From: Saccharicrinis sp050589685
GTDB taxonomy: Bacteria > Bacteroidota > Bacteroidia > Bacteroidales > Marinilabiliaceae
Direction: 5' to 3'
Assembly: GCF_050589685.1 (NCBI RefSeq)
Contig: NZ_JBNGOS010000033.1
Span: 16,276-80,275 of the forward strand
Length of the DNA: 64,000 bases
Positions 26,637-35,984 of this stretch are shown one piece after another. Positions within the stretch are counted from its first letter, which is position 1. Every line of letters begins with the position of its first letter. Position numbers and translations under genes: made by a program. The notes under the pieces are model-generated. The model was not told where the DNA came from. It was given only the letters and a program-made list of their open reading frames with translations, and did not search any database.

Positions 26637-27482
26637 CTAGTCAAGGGTACTGATATCGTCTACATCAAAGCTCTTGTTGTACTGCGTCATTGCCCTTAAA
26701 CTCATTCCTACATTAGAGAATCCTCCATCGTGGAATAGGTTCTGCATGGTTACCTTCTTGGTAAGGTCGGAGAACAAGGTAAGGCAATATCCGGCACATT
26801 CGTCAGCGGTTGCGTTTCCGAGTGGCGACATTCTTTCCGAGAAATCCATCAATCCATCAAACCCCTTCACACCGCTTCCTGCGGTTGTCATGGTAGGCGA
26901 CTGTGATATAGTGTTTACCCTAACTTTCTTTTCTCGGCCATAGATATAACCAAAACTGCGGGCTATCGACTCAAGCAGTGATTTGGCATCGGCCATATCG
27001 TTATATCCATAAAAAGAACGCTGAGCTGCAACATATGACAATCCAACAACTGAACCCCATTCGCTGATTGCATCCATTTTAAAACCTACTTGCAGGAGTT
27101 TATGAAACGAAATAGCAGAAATATCCAAAGTTTTGTTCAGATAACTATAGTTAAGGTCGTGATATACTCTTTTTTTGCGAACATTAAGCGACATACCGAT
27201 AGAGTGCAATACAAAATCGATTTTTCCGCCAAGCACTTCCATCGATTTAGCAAAAACGTTTTCTAAATCCTCTACACTGGTAGCATCTGCGGGAATAACC
27301 TCCGCATTACATTTTTCCGAAAGTTCGTTTAACGTACCCATTCTACATGCGACCGGAGTGTTGGTCAACGTAAAAGTGGCTCCTTCGGCATGTGCCATTT
27401 CAGCAACTTTCCATGCAATAGACATATCATTCAATGCCCCGAAAATAATCCCTCTTTTTCCTTTTAATAAATTATATCCCAT
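26637..27482 (-). CDS. fabI: Enoyl-[acyl-carrier-protein] reductase FabI
   Basis: 281-residue short-chain dehydrogenase that catalyses the last step of each fatty-acid elongation cycle with NADH. The glycine-rich IIFGALNDMSIAW loop at residues 12-24 is the FabI form of the cofactor motif (G-x5-S-I-A-W). The catalytic Y-x6-K motif is in YNDMADAK, and SQSPTMTTAGSG is the substrate-binding loop. The C-terminal extension NLFHDGGFSNVGMS is family-typical. It has its own -7 box and terminator, so it is monocistronic despite lying just past recN. Confidence 0.95.
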   Translation of the reverse strand: MGYNLLKGKRGIIFGALNDMSIAWKVAEMAHAEGATFTLTNTPVACRMGTLNELSEKCNAEVIPADATSVEDLENVFAKSMEVLGGKIDFVLHSIGMSLNVRKKRVYHDLNYSYLNKTLDISAISFHKLLQVGFKMDAISEWGSVVGLSYVAAQRSFYGYNDMADAKSLLESIARSFGYIYGREKKVRVNTISQSPTMTTAGSGVKGFDGLMDFSERMSPLGNATADECAGYCLTLFSDLTKKVTMQNLFHDGGFSNVGMSLRAMTQYNKSFDVDDISTLD

Positions 27483-27505
27483 TGTTATATTCTATTTTGA
27501 GCGTA

Positions 27506-27513
27506 CAAATATA
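27506..27513 (-). promoter_or_regulatory. -7 promoter box of fabI
   Basis: TATATTTG on the minus strand matches TAnnTTTG, 23 bp upstream of the ATG. Confidence 0.6.
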
Positions 27514-27688
27514 TATGATTAAGCCTTTCGACGATACTTTATAGTACAATTAATTAAAATTTCACAATATCCAGGTTGCATATTCGATAAAATGCCTAAT
27601 CATTTGAAAGAGAAAACTGACAAGTAATTGTTGACATCAATATTCGAAATTGGTCTTTCCAGTATTAAAAATATTAATACAGGATTAG

Positions 27689-29350
27689 CTAAGCCGATGC
27701 TCCCAAAAGTTCTTTTGCATTGGAAAGTGCAGCATCGGAAAGATTACTACCACTCAACATTTTTGCGATTTCCGTTACCCGCAGATCATAGTCCAATTTT
27801 TCAATACTCGAACGTGTATCCGTTTTGCTATCTTTTTTATATACTTTATAATGATGCTTACCTTTAACTGCAATTTGCGGCAAATGGGTTATACTGATCA
27901 CTTGTATGTTTTTAGATATGTCCTGCATTATACGACCCATTTTATCCGCCACCTCACCGGAAACCCCTGAGTCTATCTCATCAAAAATAATAGTAGGCAA
28001 GCCTTTTGATACAGACAACAATGCTTTTATGCACAACATCACCCTCGACATTTCACCTCCTGATGCTACCTTTGGAATAGCCGAAAGTTCTCCCTTTTTG
28101 TTGGCCGAAAACAGGAAATTGATATCATCAAATCCGTTTTCGGAAAATTCATTAAGCAACTTGCAATCCACCACCAATCTGGCATTGGGCATTCCCAGTT
28201 CCACCAGCTGATCTACAATTTGTTTTTCGATAGCAGGTATTACCTTTTTACGGGATGCTGACAATCTACTACCCGATTGTTTCAGTACCTTAAACGCAGC
28301 TTCTATTTCTTTGTTCAACTCCATTAAATCGGTGTCGAACGAGGAAATCTTTTGCAGCTTCGCGGCTAAGTTATCCCTTATTTCGATGAGTGCGGATAAA
28401 TTATCCACCCTGTGTTTCTGCTGAAGAGCATATATCTGATCCAATCTGGAAGAAACAAAATCGAGACGTGAAGGGTCATGATCTATGCCTTCCATCTTGT
28501 CCTCGAGCTCTTTTACCAGATCATCCAGGTCGATAAAAGCGGATTCAGTTCTTTTCACCCACTCCTCCCCTTCCGGAATAAACGAAGCAATTTTATCCAT
28601 GTTCCTGCTTACCTCTTTTAAGGCAGACAGCACCGGGCTGGCTTCACCATTTAAAATTTCAACATTCGCAAAAAGGTTTCCTTTAATTTCCCCGGCATGT
28701 GAAAGCATTTCCCTTTCCTGCTCCAACTCCTCCTGCTCACCTTCAATTAATTTCATTTGATCCAGCTCGTCAACCTGGAACCGCATATAATCAGCCTCTT
28801 CAGCTAACTTTGAATTTTGAGATTCCAGCTCTTTTTTTCTTTTTACCAATACATGATATGTACTGTAATCGTTGAGGTATTTATCTTTTAGAGCCATATT
28901 CTTGGCCACGGTATCAACTACGTTAAGCTGAAAACCGCTTTCACCTAGAAGCAAGTTTTGATGTTGCGAATGTATATCGATTAAGCGCAACGAGACACTT
29001 TTTAAAAATCCCAGGTTTACGGGTGTGTCATTCACAAAGGCCCTGGATTTTCCTGAAGATAACACTTCCCTTCTAATGGTAGTTTCTACTTCAAAATCCA
29101 CATCCTCCTCCTTGAACAATTTTTCAAAACCATATCCCGACACATTAAAGACTGCTTCTACAACACTCTTTTTCTCTTTGTCTTTTAGAACGGAAACATC
29201 ACTACGCTGCCCGAGAACTAACGAAAGTGCCCCTAAGATAATTGATTTTCCTGCCCCGGTTTCTCCTGTTATCACCGAAAAACCGTTGCTGAAATCTATT
29301 TCTACCTGATCTATTAATGCGTAATTTGAAACAAATAACGATTTTAGCAT
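27689..29350 (-). CDS. recN: DNA repair protein RecN
   Basis: 553-residue SMC-like ATPase that acts in recombinational double-strand break repair. Walker A VITGETGAGKSIILG is at residues 27-41, IDIHSQHQNLLL gives the Q-loop region, and two coiled-coil arms flank the middle (roughly 150-220 and 300-370). The C-terminal GEMSRVMLCIKALL signature and IIFDEIDSGVSG Walker B complete the head. It is the last gene of the bamD-omega-coaBC-DUF4835-recN run and lies 14 bp downstream of the DUF4835 gene. Confidence 0.95.
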   Translation of the reverse strand: MLKSLFVSNYALIDQVEIDFSNGFSVITGETGAGKSIILGALSLVLGQRSDVSVLKDKEKKSVVEAVFNVSGYGFEKLFKEEDVDFEVETTIRREVLSSGKSRAFVNDTPVNLGFLKSVSLRLIDIHSQHQNLLLGESGFQLNVVDTVAKNMALKDKYLNDYSTYHVLVKRKKELESQNSKLAEEADYMRFQVDELDQMKLIEGEQEELEQEREMLSHAGEIKGNLFANVEILNGEASPVLSALKEVSRNMDKIASFIPEGEEWVKRTESAFIDLDDLVKELEDKMEGIDHDPSRLDFVSSRLDQIYALQQKHRVDNLSALIEIRDNLAAKLQKISSFDTDLMELNKEIEAAFKVLKQSGSRLSASRKKVIPAIEKQIVDQLVELGMPNARLVVDCKLLNEFSENGFDDINFLFSANKKGELSAIPKVASGGEMSRVMLCIKALLSVSKGLPTIIFDEIDSGVSGEVADKMGRIMQDISKNIQVISITHLPQIAVKGKHHYKVYKKDSKTDTRSSIEKLDYDLRVTEIAKMLSGSNLSDAALSNAKELLGASA

Positions 29351-29364
29351 AATCGATTCAATAA

Positions 29365-30267
29365 TTATTGATTACCCGATAATGATTTACTGTAATTTGA
29401 TGCGTTGGCAGGATCAACCTCAGATAAAACTTCAATTGCCCTGGCCTTCTCCATTGAGAAAGATTCCGAAAAAATGTTGATCAATTCTTCCGACTTAGCA
29501 TCGAAAAATACCTGCATGGCAAAAGAACCCGGTTTGTTCCTGTGCACTTTCTGAAGTCTTTCAATCGCCGACAGCACTTCTTTTCGTCCGTCCTCTGGTT
29601 TATCGCTCATCTTATCCAAACCCAGGCGATGATATTGATACATACATTCGCGCAACGGTCGGTGATGCTCATTCAAATAATTCTCCACCAACCAATAACG
29701 GTTGCGGGTACTTTCGTATGAACGCCAACCTTTTTGTGCCGAATTTTGAGCCTGATTAACGATATCCTCGGCTTTCTCCATATATTTTGTACCTCCCATT
29801 TTTGCAAATGAATCATAATCAAGAGCCAATATTACGTTGGCATAATATGCCAAAACACCTACCAGATTCGATTTAAATGAATTGGGATTATAAATCAAGG
29901 GCTCAAATTCCACATACTGAAAATCAAAATCCTGATCGAGATAATTTAGGATCATAGAGCTGTAAGCCGAATTGTATATCGGACGACGCACCTGCACCTG
30001 AATAGTGCCTGAAAAATCATCTACAGAATTGATTTCCTTAATATTGATCATGATACTGCACTTTATCCTTTCCTCGGGACTGAAAACATTGTCTGTCCAT
30101 TTTTGTCCATTCATAAACTCGATAATGGCAGTTTGCATGGTTTCAAAAACCTGCTTATTGGTACCCTGAACACTAGGGGAAACCACAGAGACCGAACACT
30201 GTAGTTCCTGGGAAACAGAAACTCTTGCCAGCAATAACAAAAGGAATAATACAATATGGTTTTTCAC
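29365..30267 (-). CDS. DUF4835 family secreted protein (PorD-like)
   Basis: 300-residue protein with a Sec signal peptide (cleavage near VSVSQ-ELQ). It belongs to the Bacteroidota family DUF4835, which I recall being named PorD in connection with type IX secretion; treat that role as uncertain. No catalytic motif is visible; the C-terminal half is helical. The start is a GTG at 30267, since no ATG precedes the signal sequence. It lies 16 bp downstream of coaBC and 14 bp upstream of recN. This same gene order is conserved in many Bacteroidota. Confidence 0.85.
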   Translation of the reverse strand: MKNHIVLFLLLLLARVSVSQELQCSVSVVSPSVQGTNKQVFETMQTAIIEFMNGQKWTDNVFSPEERIKCSIMINIKEINSVDDFSGTIQVQVRRPIYNSAYSSMILNYLDQDFDFQYVEFEPLIYNPNSFKSNLVGVLAYYANVILALDYDSFAKMGGTKYMEKAEDIVNQAQNSAQKGWRSYESTRNRYWLVENYLNEHHRPLRECMYQYHRLGLDKMSDKPEDGRKEVLSAIERLQKVHRNKPGSFAMQVFFDAKSEELINIFSESFSMEKARAIEVLSEVDPANASNYSKSLSGNQ

Positions 30268-30283
30268 GGATTTGATGATTTAA

Positions 30284-31495
30284 TTATAATGACATTATCT
30301 TATCCACAATATCGACAGCCACTTCACGCTTACTTTTTAACGTAAACTCTTCTGTATTATTTTCCCGGTCTATAAGGGTTATTTTATTGGTATCCACACC
30401 AAAGCCCGCGCCTTCGTTCTCCAGGGAGTTTAACACAATAAAATCCAGATTTTTTTCGGCAAGTTTTTTCCCTGCATTTTCTATGGCGTTTTCCGTTTCC
30501 AAAGCAAATCCAACCAGTAGCTGTCCCTTTTTCTTCATTCCGCCCAGTTGCCGGGCAATATCCTGGGTAGCCTTTAACGACAGAACCATTTCTTTCTCCT
30601 TGCTCTTTATCTTTTGGTCGGCTTGTATATTTGGCGTATAATCCGCAACTGCGGCGGACAAAACAGCACCATCGCATTCGGGAAAGTACTTTACGCATGC
30701 GTCGCTCATTTCTTTTGCCGAAGTTACCGATACCACCTTCACTTTTGGGTGCTCCGTTTTCACCGATACGGGGCCGGAAACCAAAGTGACATCTGCACCT
30801 TTCCCAGCTAGAACCTCGGCAATCTGATACCCCATTTTACCGCTCGAAAAATTACCGATATATCTAACGGGGTCAATTTTTTCGTACGTAGGCCCTGCGT
30901 TTACCAGAAATTTTCGTCCCGACAGTGCCCCCCTCTCCTGCTCTAATGTTTCCTGAAAATAAGATTCCAGTTCATCCACAATCGTTTCAGGTTCTGCCAT
31001 TCTGCCCTTACCGCTTAAGCCGCTGGCTAACTCTCCGGTCTGTGCTTCAATCAAACGAACACCATCTCCCTGAAGTGTTTTCATATTCCTTTGATTGGCC
31101 GGATGAAGGTACATGTCCAGATCCATGGTAGGTGCCACAAAAACAGGACATCTGGCAGACAAATAAGTGGTAACCAACAAATTATCTGCTATTGCGTTGG
31201 CCATTTTACCCATCGTATTTGCTGTTGCCGGGGCAATAACCATGGCATCGGCCCATAAACCTAAATCGACATGACTATTCCAGTCGCCATTTTCAGGGTT
31301 ATAAAAATCGACTAGAATGGGATTCTTGGATAAGGTTGCCATGGTCAGCGGAGTAATAAACTCCTTAGCTTTTTCCGTCATCACTACCTTAACCTCAGCG
31401 CCCTGTTTCACAAAAAGCCTGGTCAACACAGCCGATTTATAGGCCGCAATACCAGCCGAAACCCCCAGAATGATTTTTTTGTCCTTTAATATCAT
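30284..31495 (-). CDS. coaBC: Bifunctional phosphopantothenoylcysteine decarboxylase / phosphopantothenate-cysteine ligase
   Basis: 403-residue fusion enzyme for two successive steps of coenzyme A synthesis. The N-terminal flavoprotein CoaC domain (residues 1-180) has GVSAGIAAYKS, the catalytic His in NSHVDLGLWADA and ANTMGKMANAIADN. The C-terminal CoaB ligase domain has NAGPTYEKIDPVR, FSSGKMG and SAAVADYTP. The full length matches the bacterial fusion. It is in the bamD-recN run, 114 bp downstream of the omega gene. Confidence 0.95.
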   Translation of the reverse strand: MILKDKKIILGVSAGIAAYKSAVLTRLFVKQGAEVKVVMTEKAKEFITPLTMATLSKNPILVDFYNPENGDWNSHVDLGLWADAMVIAPATANTMGKMANAIADNLLVTTYLSARCPVFVAPTMDLDMYLHPANQRNMKTLQGDGVRLIEAQTGELASGLSGKGRMAEPETIVDELESYFQETLEQERGALSGRKFLVNAGPTYEKIDPVRYIGNFSSGKMGYQIAEVLAGKGADVTLVSGPVSVKTEHPKVKVVSVTSAKEMSDACVKYFPECDGAVLSAAVADYTPNIQADQKIKSKEKEMVLSLKATQDIARQLGGMKKKGQLLVGFALETENAIENAGKKLAEKNLDFIVLNSLENEGAGFGVDTNKITLIDRENNTEEFTLKSKREVAVDIVDKIMSL

Positions 31496-31609
31496 AATAC
31501 CGAAAATAAAAAAAGATAAAAGAAATATGCAAAACCTCCTTTATCTTTTTATAAATGTATCTGTCATTGCCGATTCGACAAAAGGTTCCTGCCGAATTTT
31601 GAATAAGCG

Positions 31610-31933
31610 CTAAACGTCCTTGTCCGCGTTGCGGTAATACACTTTTTTTTCCACAAATTCTTGCGTGGCAATAGAAGATGGTTTTGGCAATCTTTCGTAG
31701 TACCTTGAAATCTCTATTTGCTCACGATTTTCAAATACCTCTTCCAAATTATCGGTATAAGATGCAAACTCCTGAAGTTTTTTATTTAACTCCTCTTTCA
31801 TCTCAACACTAATCTGATTCGCTCTTTTGGCAATAATATTTACCGACTCATAAATATTCACGGTATCCTCAGAAAGCTTTTGAGTATCCCAGGTAATTGT
31901 GGTGCCCGGAGCATTTGTCTTTTTATAATCCAT
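31610..31933 (-). CDS. rpoZ: RNA polymerase omega subunit, Bacteroidota-type
   Basis: 107-residue protein of the RpoZ/RPB6-like family, a small RNA polymerase subunit that helps assemble the beta' subunit. The core NIYESVNIIAKRANQIS (residues ~27-43) corresponds to the conserved omega helix; the C-terminal extension ends in NADKDV. Bacteroidota omega proteins diverge from the E. coli form and are often annotated hypothetical, so the gene position between bamD and coaBC is part of the evidence. It lies 23 bp after bamD. Confidence 0.85.
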   Translation of the reverse strand: MDYKKTNAPGTTITWDTQKLSEDTVNIYESVNIIAKRANQISVEMKEELNKKLQEFASYTDNLEEVFENREQIEISRYYERLPKPSSIATQEFVEKKVYYRNADKDV

Positions 31934-31956
31934 GATGAATTTATAGTTATCTATTT

Positions 31957-32769
31957 CTAATTTGTTTCTTCAAAATTAATACTCTTAGAGGCGTCATTAT
32001 ATATTTTAACGGCCTTTTTCATGTAATCACTTTCAGGAAATTCGTTAATAAACGAGAAATATTCATCTATCGCGTCCCTCATCCTGTCCTCTTTCTTCTC
32101 AATCACACTGTTTACCGCTTGAATATACTTAGCCTCTAAAATCAGGTAGGACAATTCTTCCCGGTATTTGGTATCCGGAAAATCCTTTAAGCTATTTTGT
32201 GCCGCAATAACTGCCGACAAATAATTATTGCCCATATAGTTACCTAAATCGAAATACAATTTGGCACTTAAATATGATTTATACACTAACTTGTCTCTCA
32301 ACTCATCCATCAACCGATTAGCTTCTTCCACCCTTGAACTGGTAGGATATAAGTTTACGAAAAGTTGAAATTCGTTGATGGCGCTGTAGGTATCCGTTTG
32401 ATCCAATCTGGGCTTAGGGGACAGCATGTAATAACAGTATCCGCTCATAAACTGACATTCCTCGTTCTGCTCACTGGAAGGGAATGTTTTAAGAAACTGA
32501 CGATAATAATGGCCTGCCATCATATAATCATCAAGTCCGTACAAACAACTTGCATACGTGTAACTAATGGTTTCCGATTTATCGGTACCTCTGTAAACAC
32601 CTTGCAATTCGTTTAATAGTGTTGCGGCCCGCATAAAGTCTTCCTTCTCGTAATATTCCATCGCTTTGGAATATTTGAGCTCATAATCGGTGCTTTTTAA
32701 CACTTTTTGGTACTGGCTACAACTAAATAAAAGTGGGAGAATGGATAATACAACAAGAATTTTTCTCAT
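31957..32769 (-). CDS. bamD: Outer membrane assembly lipoprotein BamD
   Basis: 270-residue TPR lipoprotein of the BAM complex, which inserts beta-barrel proteins into the outer membrane. Lipobox LLFSCSQ puts the acylated Cys at 17. About five TPR-like helical pairs follow; motifs such as YYEKEDFMRAATLL, HYYRQFLKTFPSS and INEFPESDYMKKA are typical. It leads the run bamD-omega-coaBC-DUF4835-recN. Confidence 0.9.
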   Translation of the reverse strand: MRKILVVLSILPLLFSCSQYQKVLKSTDYELKYSKAMEYYEKEDFMRAATLLNELQGVYRGTDKSETISYTYASCLYGLDDYMMAGHYYRQFLKTFPSSEQNEECQFMSGYCYYMLSPKPRLDQTDTYSAINEFQLFVNLYPTSSRVEEANRLMDELRDKLVYKSYLSAKLYFDLGNYMGNNYLSAVIAAQNSLKDFPDTKYREELSYLILEAKYIQAVNSVIEKKEDRMRDAIDEYFSFINEFPESDYMKKAVKIYNDASKSINFEETN

Positions 32770-33111
32770 TAAAGAATTGATGTTTTATATGTACAAAAAT
32801 TTATAACCATCTAAAAATAAAAGGCCTACCAAAAACAAACATACCAAATACCATCTCATAACACGTACTAGAAACCATAAGTATTTGATGAAACCCGCTT
32901 AAAACAATCCTTTCTGGGGCAAAGATTTTTAAATGGTTGTTCCATAGGCTTATTCATAATAACGTGCAAAGATAATCTTTTAAAGCCAAATAAAAAAAAA
33001 TTAGTAGCCGAACAACATATTTTTATATTTTCATTTTTTCGTATTCATTAACTATCACGATTATTAAAAAATATTACCTTTGCCCCGTTAATTCATAAAA
33101 AGATATACAAC
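32770..33111. other. Divergent promoter region between bamD and the oxoamine synthase gene
   Basis: 342 bp of AT-rich DNA. Apart from the TACCTTTG box serving the plus-strand gene I see no repeat, hairpin or frame. The bamD promoter is not evident. Confidence 0.5.
33075..33082 (+). promoter_or_regulatory. -7 promoter box of the alpha-oxoamine synthase gene
   Basis: TACCTTTG followed by CC is a strong TAnnTTTG match, 29 bp before the GTG start codon; the identical octamer precedes ridA. Confidence 0.65.
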
Positions 33112-34362
33112 GTGGATATTTTTGACAAGATAAAGAGTATGGGACCACTTGGTCAATATGGAAAAGCCGCTCACGGTTATTTCATATTCCCTAAATTGGA
33201 AGGCGAAATAGGTCCTAAAATGAAATTTAGGGGCAAGGAAGTTCTTACCTGGAGTTTGAATAACTATTTAGGTTTAGCTAACCACCCGGAGGTTAGAAAA
33301 GCTGATGCAGATGCCGCCGCGGAGTACGGTTTGGCATACCCCATGGGTGCGCGTGCAATGTCCGGTCATACCAGCATGCATGAAGAACTGGAATCCAACT
33401 TAGCTGAATTTGTAGGAAAAGAAGATTCATATTTACTCAACTTTGGGTACCAGGGAATGGTTTCCATTATTGACACCTTGTGTACGAGAAATGATGTAAT
33501 CGTTTACGATTCCGAATCACATGCTTGTATCATGGATGGTATTTTTTTACATAAAGCCAAAGGAGGAAAAAGTTTTGTTTTTCCGCACAATGATATTGAG
33601 CGTTGCGAAAAAATGCTTACTACTGCAACTAAAAGAGCCAAAGAATCAGGTGGTGGTATCCTGGTTATTACCGAGGGTGTTTTCGGTATGGCGGGAGACC
33701 TTGGAGCGTTGGATAAAATTGTTGCTTTAAAAGAAAAATTCGACTTCCGTTTACTGGTTGATGATGCCCACGGTTTCGGTACCATGGGAAAAACAGGAGC
33801 AGGTACTGCCGAGCACTTTGATGTAATCGATGGTGTTGACGTATATTTTAGCACATTTGCCAAATCAATGGCAAGCATTGGTGCTTTTGTGGCGGGTGAA
33901 GAGGAAGTAGTGAACTACCTTCGTTATAACATGCGTTCTCAAATATTTGCAAAATCGCTTCCTATGCCATTGGTTATTGGTGCCTTAAAAAGACTTGAGC
34001 TATTAAGAACACAGCCGGAGCTAAAGGATAATCTTTGGAAAGTTGTTCATGCGTTGCAAAAAGGTTTAAGAGCGGAAGGGTTTGATTTAGGTGATACACA
34101 ATCGCCTGTAACTCCAGTATTCTTGAACGGTTCGGTTCCAGAGGCTACCCAGCTGACCATGGATTTGAGAGAAAACTACAACATCTTCTGCTCTATCGTG
34201 GTTTACCCTGTTATTCCAAAGGATCAGTTGATGTTAAGAATTATACCAACCGCTGTTCACACATTGGAGGATGTTGAATATACCATTAAAGCTTTTGCTG
34301 AGGTAAAAGAAAAATTAGTTGCCGGAAACTATAAAAGCGATAAAATTGCCAATATTCTGTAA
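33112..34362 (+). CDS. Alpha-oxoamine synthase family PLP enzyme
   Basis: 416-residue fold-type I PLP enzyme that condenses an amino acid with an acyl-CoA. It groups with 8-amino-7-oxononanoate synthase, 2-amino-3-ketobutyrate CoA ligase and serine palmitoyltransferase. Motifs: SGHTSMHEELE, SESHACIMDG, DDAHGFGTMG (PLP-pyridine Asp and ring His) and TFAKSMASIG with the PLP lysine. Its N-terminus (MDIFDKIKSMGPLGQY) differs from characterised Bacteroidota serine palmitoyltransferases as I recall them, so it may be a paralog for another sphingolipid or sulfonolipid headgroup; the substrate is not assignable. The start is a GTG. It is monocistronic. Confidence 0.85.
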   Translation: MDIFDKIKSMGPLGQYGKAAHGYFIFPKLEGEIGPKMKFRGKEVLTWSLNNYLGLANHPEVRKADADAAAEYGLAYPMGARAMSGHTSMHEELESNLAEFVGKEDSYLLNFGYQGMVSIIDTLCTRNDVIVYDSESHACIMDGIFLHKAKGGKSFVFPHNDIERCEKMLTTATKRAKESGGGILVITEGVFGMAGDLGALDKIVALKEKFDFRLLVDDAHGFGTMGKTGAGTAEHFDVIDGVDVYFSTFAKSMASIGAFVAGEEEVVNYLRYNMRSQIFAKSLPMPLVIGALKRLELLRTQPELKDNLWKVVHALQKGLRAEGFDLGDTQSPVTPVFLNGSVPEATQLTMDLRENYNIFCSIVVYPVIPKDQLMLRIIPTAVHTLEDVEYTIKAFAEVKEKLVAGNYKSDKIANIL

Positions 34363-34381
34363 ATTGGTATTCGATAAACTT

Positions 34382-34416
34382 AAAAGGCAGCCCTATTGAA
34401 TTAAGGCTGCCTTTTT
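34382..34416 (+). terminator. Terminator of the oxoamine synthase gene
   Basis: AAAAGGCAGCC pairs perfectly with GGCTGCCTTTT across an 11-nt loop and ends in a T-run. Confidence 0.9.
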
Positions 34417-34570
34417 TATGATTTAAAAAATTGTCGCAAAATTGTCATTTGACTTCATCTAAATGCCAATTCGACGAACATTAGCGTTAATAATGCTTCG
34501 CATTTAACACTATAATTAATCTACCGGCATTATACCCAGTGCTAATTTCATAGCCAAAGTGGTATAAATT

Positions 34571-34610
34571 CTATCTCGATAGCTATCGGGACAGCCGATG
34601 CCTGCTGACA
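34571..34610. repeat. Short fragment similar to the centre of the interspersed repeat
   Basis: The stretch after the palindrome CGATAGCTATCG (ATCGGGACAGCCGATGCCTG) resembles the centre of repeat copy 2 (ATCGGGACAAGTGATGCCTC). The terminal inverted repeats are not recognisable here, so this may be a decayed fragment or an independent CCGATA-type palindrome. Confidence 0.35.
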
Positions 34611-34657
34611 TGAAGGAATTTTTCAAATTCCTAATGACAGCTCTCGGATGAAAACAG

Positions 34658-35902
34658 TCAATATTGCTTCTCTAAAATAAACCCGGGCAAATAATGGTCT
34701 AAAATATCCTTCATAGACTTGCCTTGTACCGACATTGCCATTGCCCCAACATTGCAAATTCCTTCCGCGGTTCCCATACCTGCCCCGTTTATTTCGAGGG
34801 TGGCCTCTTCCTCTTCCAGATTCTCTTCCACCACAAAAGACCTGCTTGGCAAATCCAATAATACAATCAAACGATCCAAATCGCCTTCTTTTAAAACCAC
34901 TTCATCGGCATCGCCAAACACCGAAATGCTTTTAACAGCGCCGGAAGTACCTCGTTCTGTAATTTCAACCCCTTTAAAGTTTCCAACATTGATATCGAAA
35001 TTATTTCGGAGCAATGAGTTGAAATAGACGACTTCAACGTTCCTTTTCCATCTGTGGGCTTGAGACAAATCAATCCCACTTCCGGCAACAAGATCGTCCA
35101 TTGCTGCTATATCTTCATGCTTACAATAACTGTCGGAACCGGAAAATACCCATTGTTCGATATTATCGTTATTGCTTAAATCAATGTTGTTATTTTGCAC
35201 CGAATCACAAACACGATCCAGCAAACCGGTCACCTGTTCGGTGACTCCACCGCAACAAAGTGTTTGCGGAATATAGCTCAACGAATCATGAGAAACCAAA
35301 GCCAGCCCCTCGGTTTCTTTAACGGCATCATGTGCAAGTTGATTGCAGACTTTTGAAACTCCTGTATACTTTTTTATAAGGTGCTGCGGTCGTAAATTTA
35401 ATATTTTACAATAATCAGATTCTTCAAAAACAGAACCATTCCTCTCGGAGTATTGATTTATGGCTAATATGATAGAGGAATTTCTCAGTGCAACAGCCTG
35501 AACCTTTAGATACTCTATTTGTGTGTTATTGGGAAACCTATTGCACAGTATACTGGCTACGAAACTTTCAACATCTACCTCGTTTACAACAACTACATCT
35601 TCCCCCTCTCGTTTAAGGAGAATGATGCCTTTAAACAAATGTTTACTGTACTTACTGTCTCCCTGATCCAACTCAAAAACACATCCTCCCATCTCTTTAT
35701 TTACAGGAGACAAATAAACATCACTCGAAGACATTACGATTTCAATCTCGTCTTCGAGAAAAATTTTGTCATCGCTAATGTATATATCCCATTTTCCAGA
35801 AATCCGTCTTTGTGATTCCCCAATGAAATAATCACCCTTCATCTTCAGAGTTATCTTGGAACCGTCAAACAGCTTGACTTTTATGTTTTGTTTAGTAAAC
35901 AT
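34658..35902 (-). CDS. SpoIID/LytB domain protein with probable loss of the catalytic Glu
   Basis: 414-residue SpoIID/LytB-family protein; SpoIID is a peptidoglycan lytic transglycosylase that cuts denuded glycan. The domain is recognisable from LKVQAVALRNSSI (~residue 130) and the C-terminal GAGMGTAEGICNVGAMAMS with VQGKSMKDILDHYLPG. In active enzymes the catalytic Glu sits in E-M-P just before the LKAQAVA motif. Here the aligned stretch is CNRFP, so the Glu is Arg or Asn and activity is doubtful. No signal peptide is visible at the ATG. It is downstream of the secreted C-x6-C protein on the same strand. Confidence 0.8.
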   Translation of the reverse strand: MFTKQNIKVKLFDGSKITLKMKGDYFIGESQRRISGKWDIYISDDKIFLEDEIEIVMSSSDVYLSPVNKEMGGCVFELDQGDSKYSKHLFKGIILLKREGEDVVVVNEVDVESFVASILCNRFPNNTQIEYLKVQAVALRNSSIILAINQYSERNGSVFEESDYCKILNLRPQHLIKKYTGVSKVCNQLAHDAVKETEGLALVSHDSLSYIPQTLCCGGVTEQVTGLLDRVCDSVQNNNIDLSNNDNIEQWVFSGSDSYCKHEDIAAMDDLVAGSGIDLSQAHRWKRNVEVVYFNSLLRNNFDINVGNFKGVEITERGTSGAVKSISVFGDADEVVLKEGDLDRLIVLLDLPSRSFVVEENLEEEEATLEINGAGMGTAEGICNVGAMAMSVQGKSMKDILDHYLPGFILEKQY

Positions 35903-35984
35903 TATTATTCAAATCGAAAAATATATTATCATAACACCCCGAACCCCACTCTCCAAAGTGAGCTTTCGTTACTGGGGTAACTTA

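Noticed and set aside
27628..27687. Hairpin GTATTAA / TTAATAC beyond recN as a terminator
   Set aside because: Stem is short, AT-only and not followed by a T-run on the minus strand.
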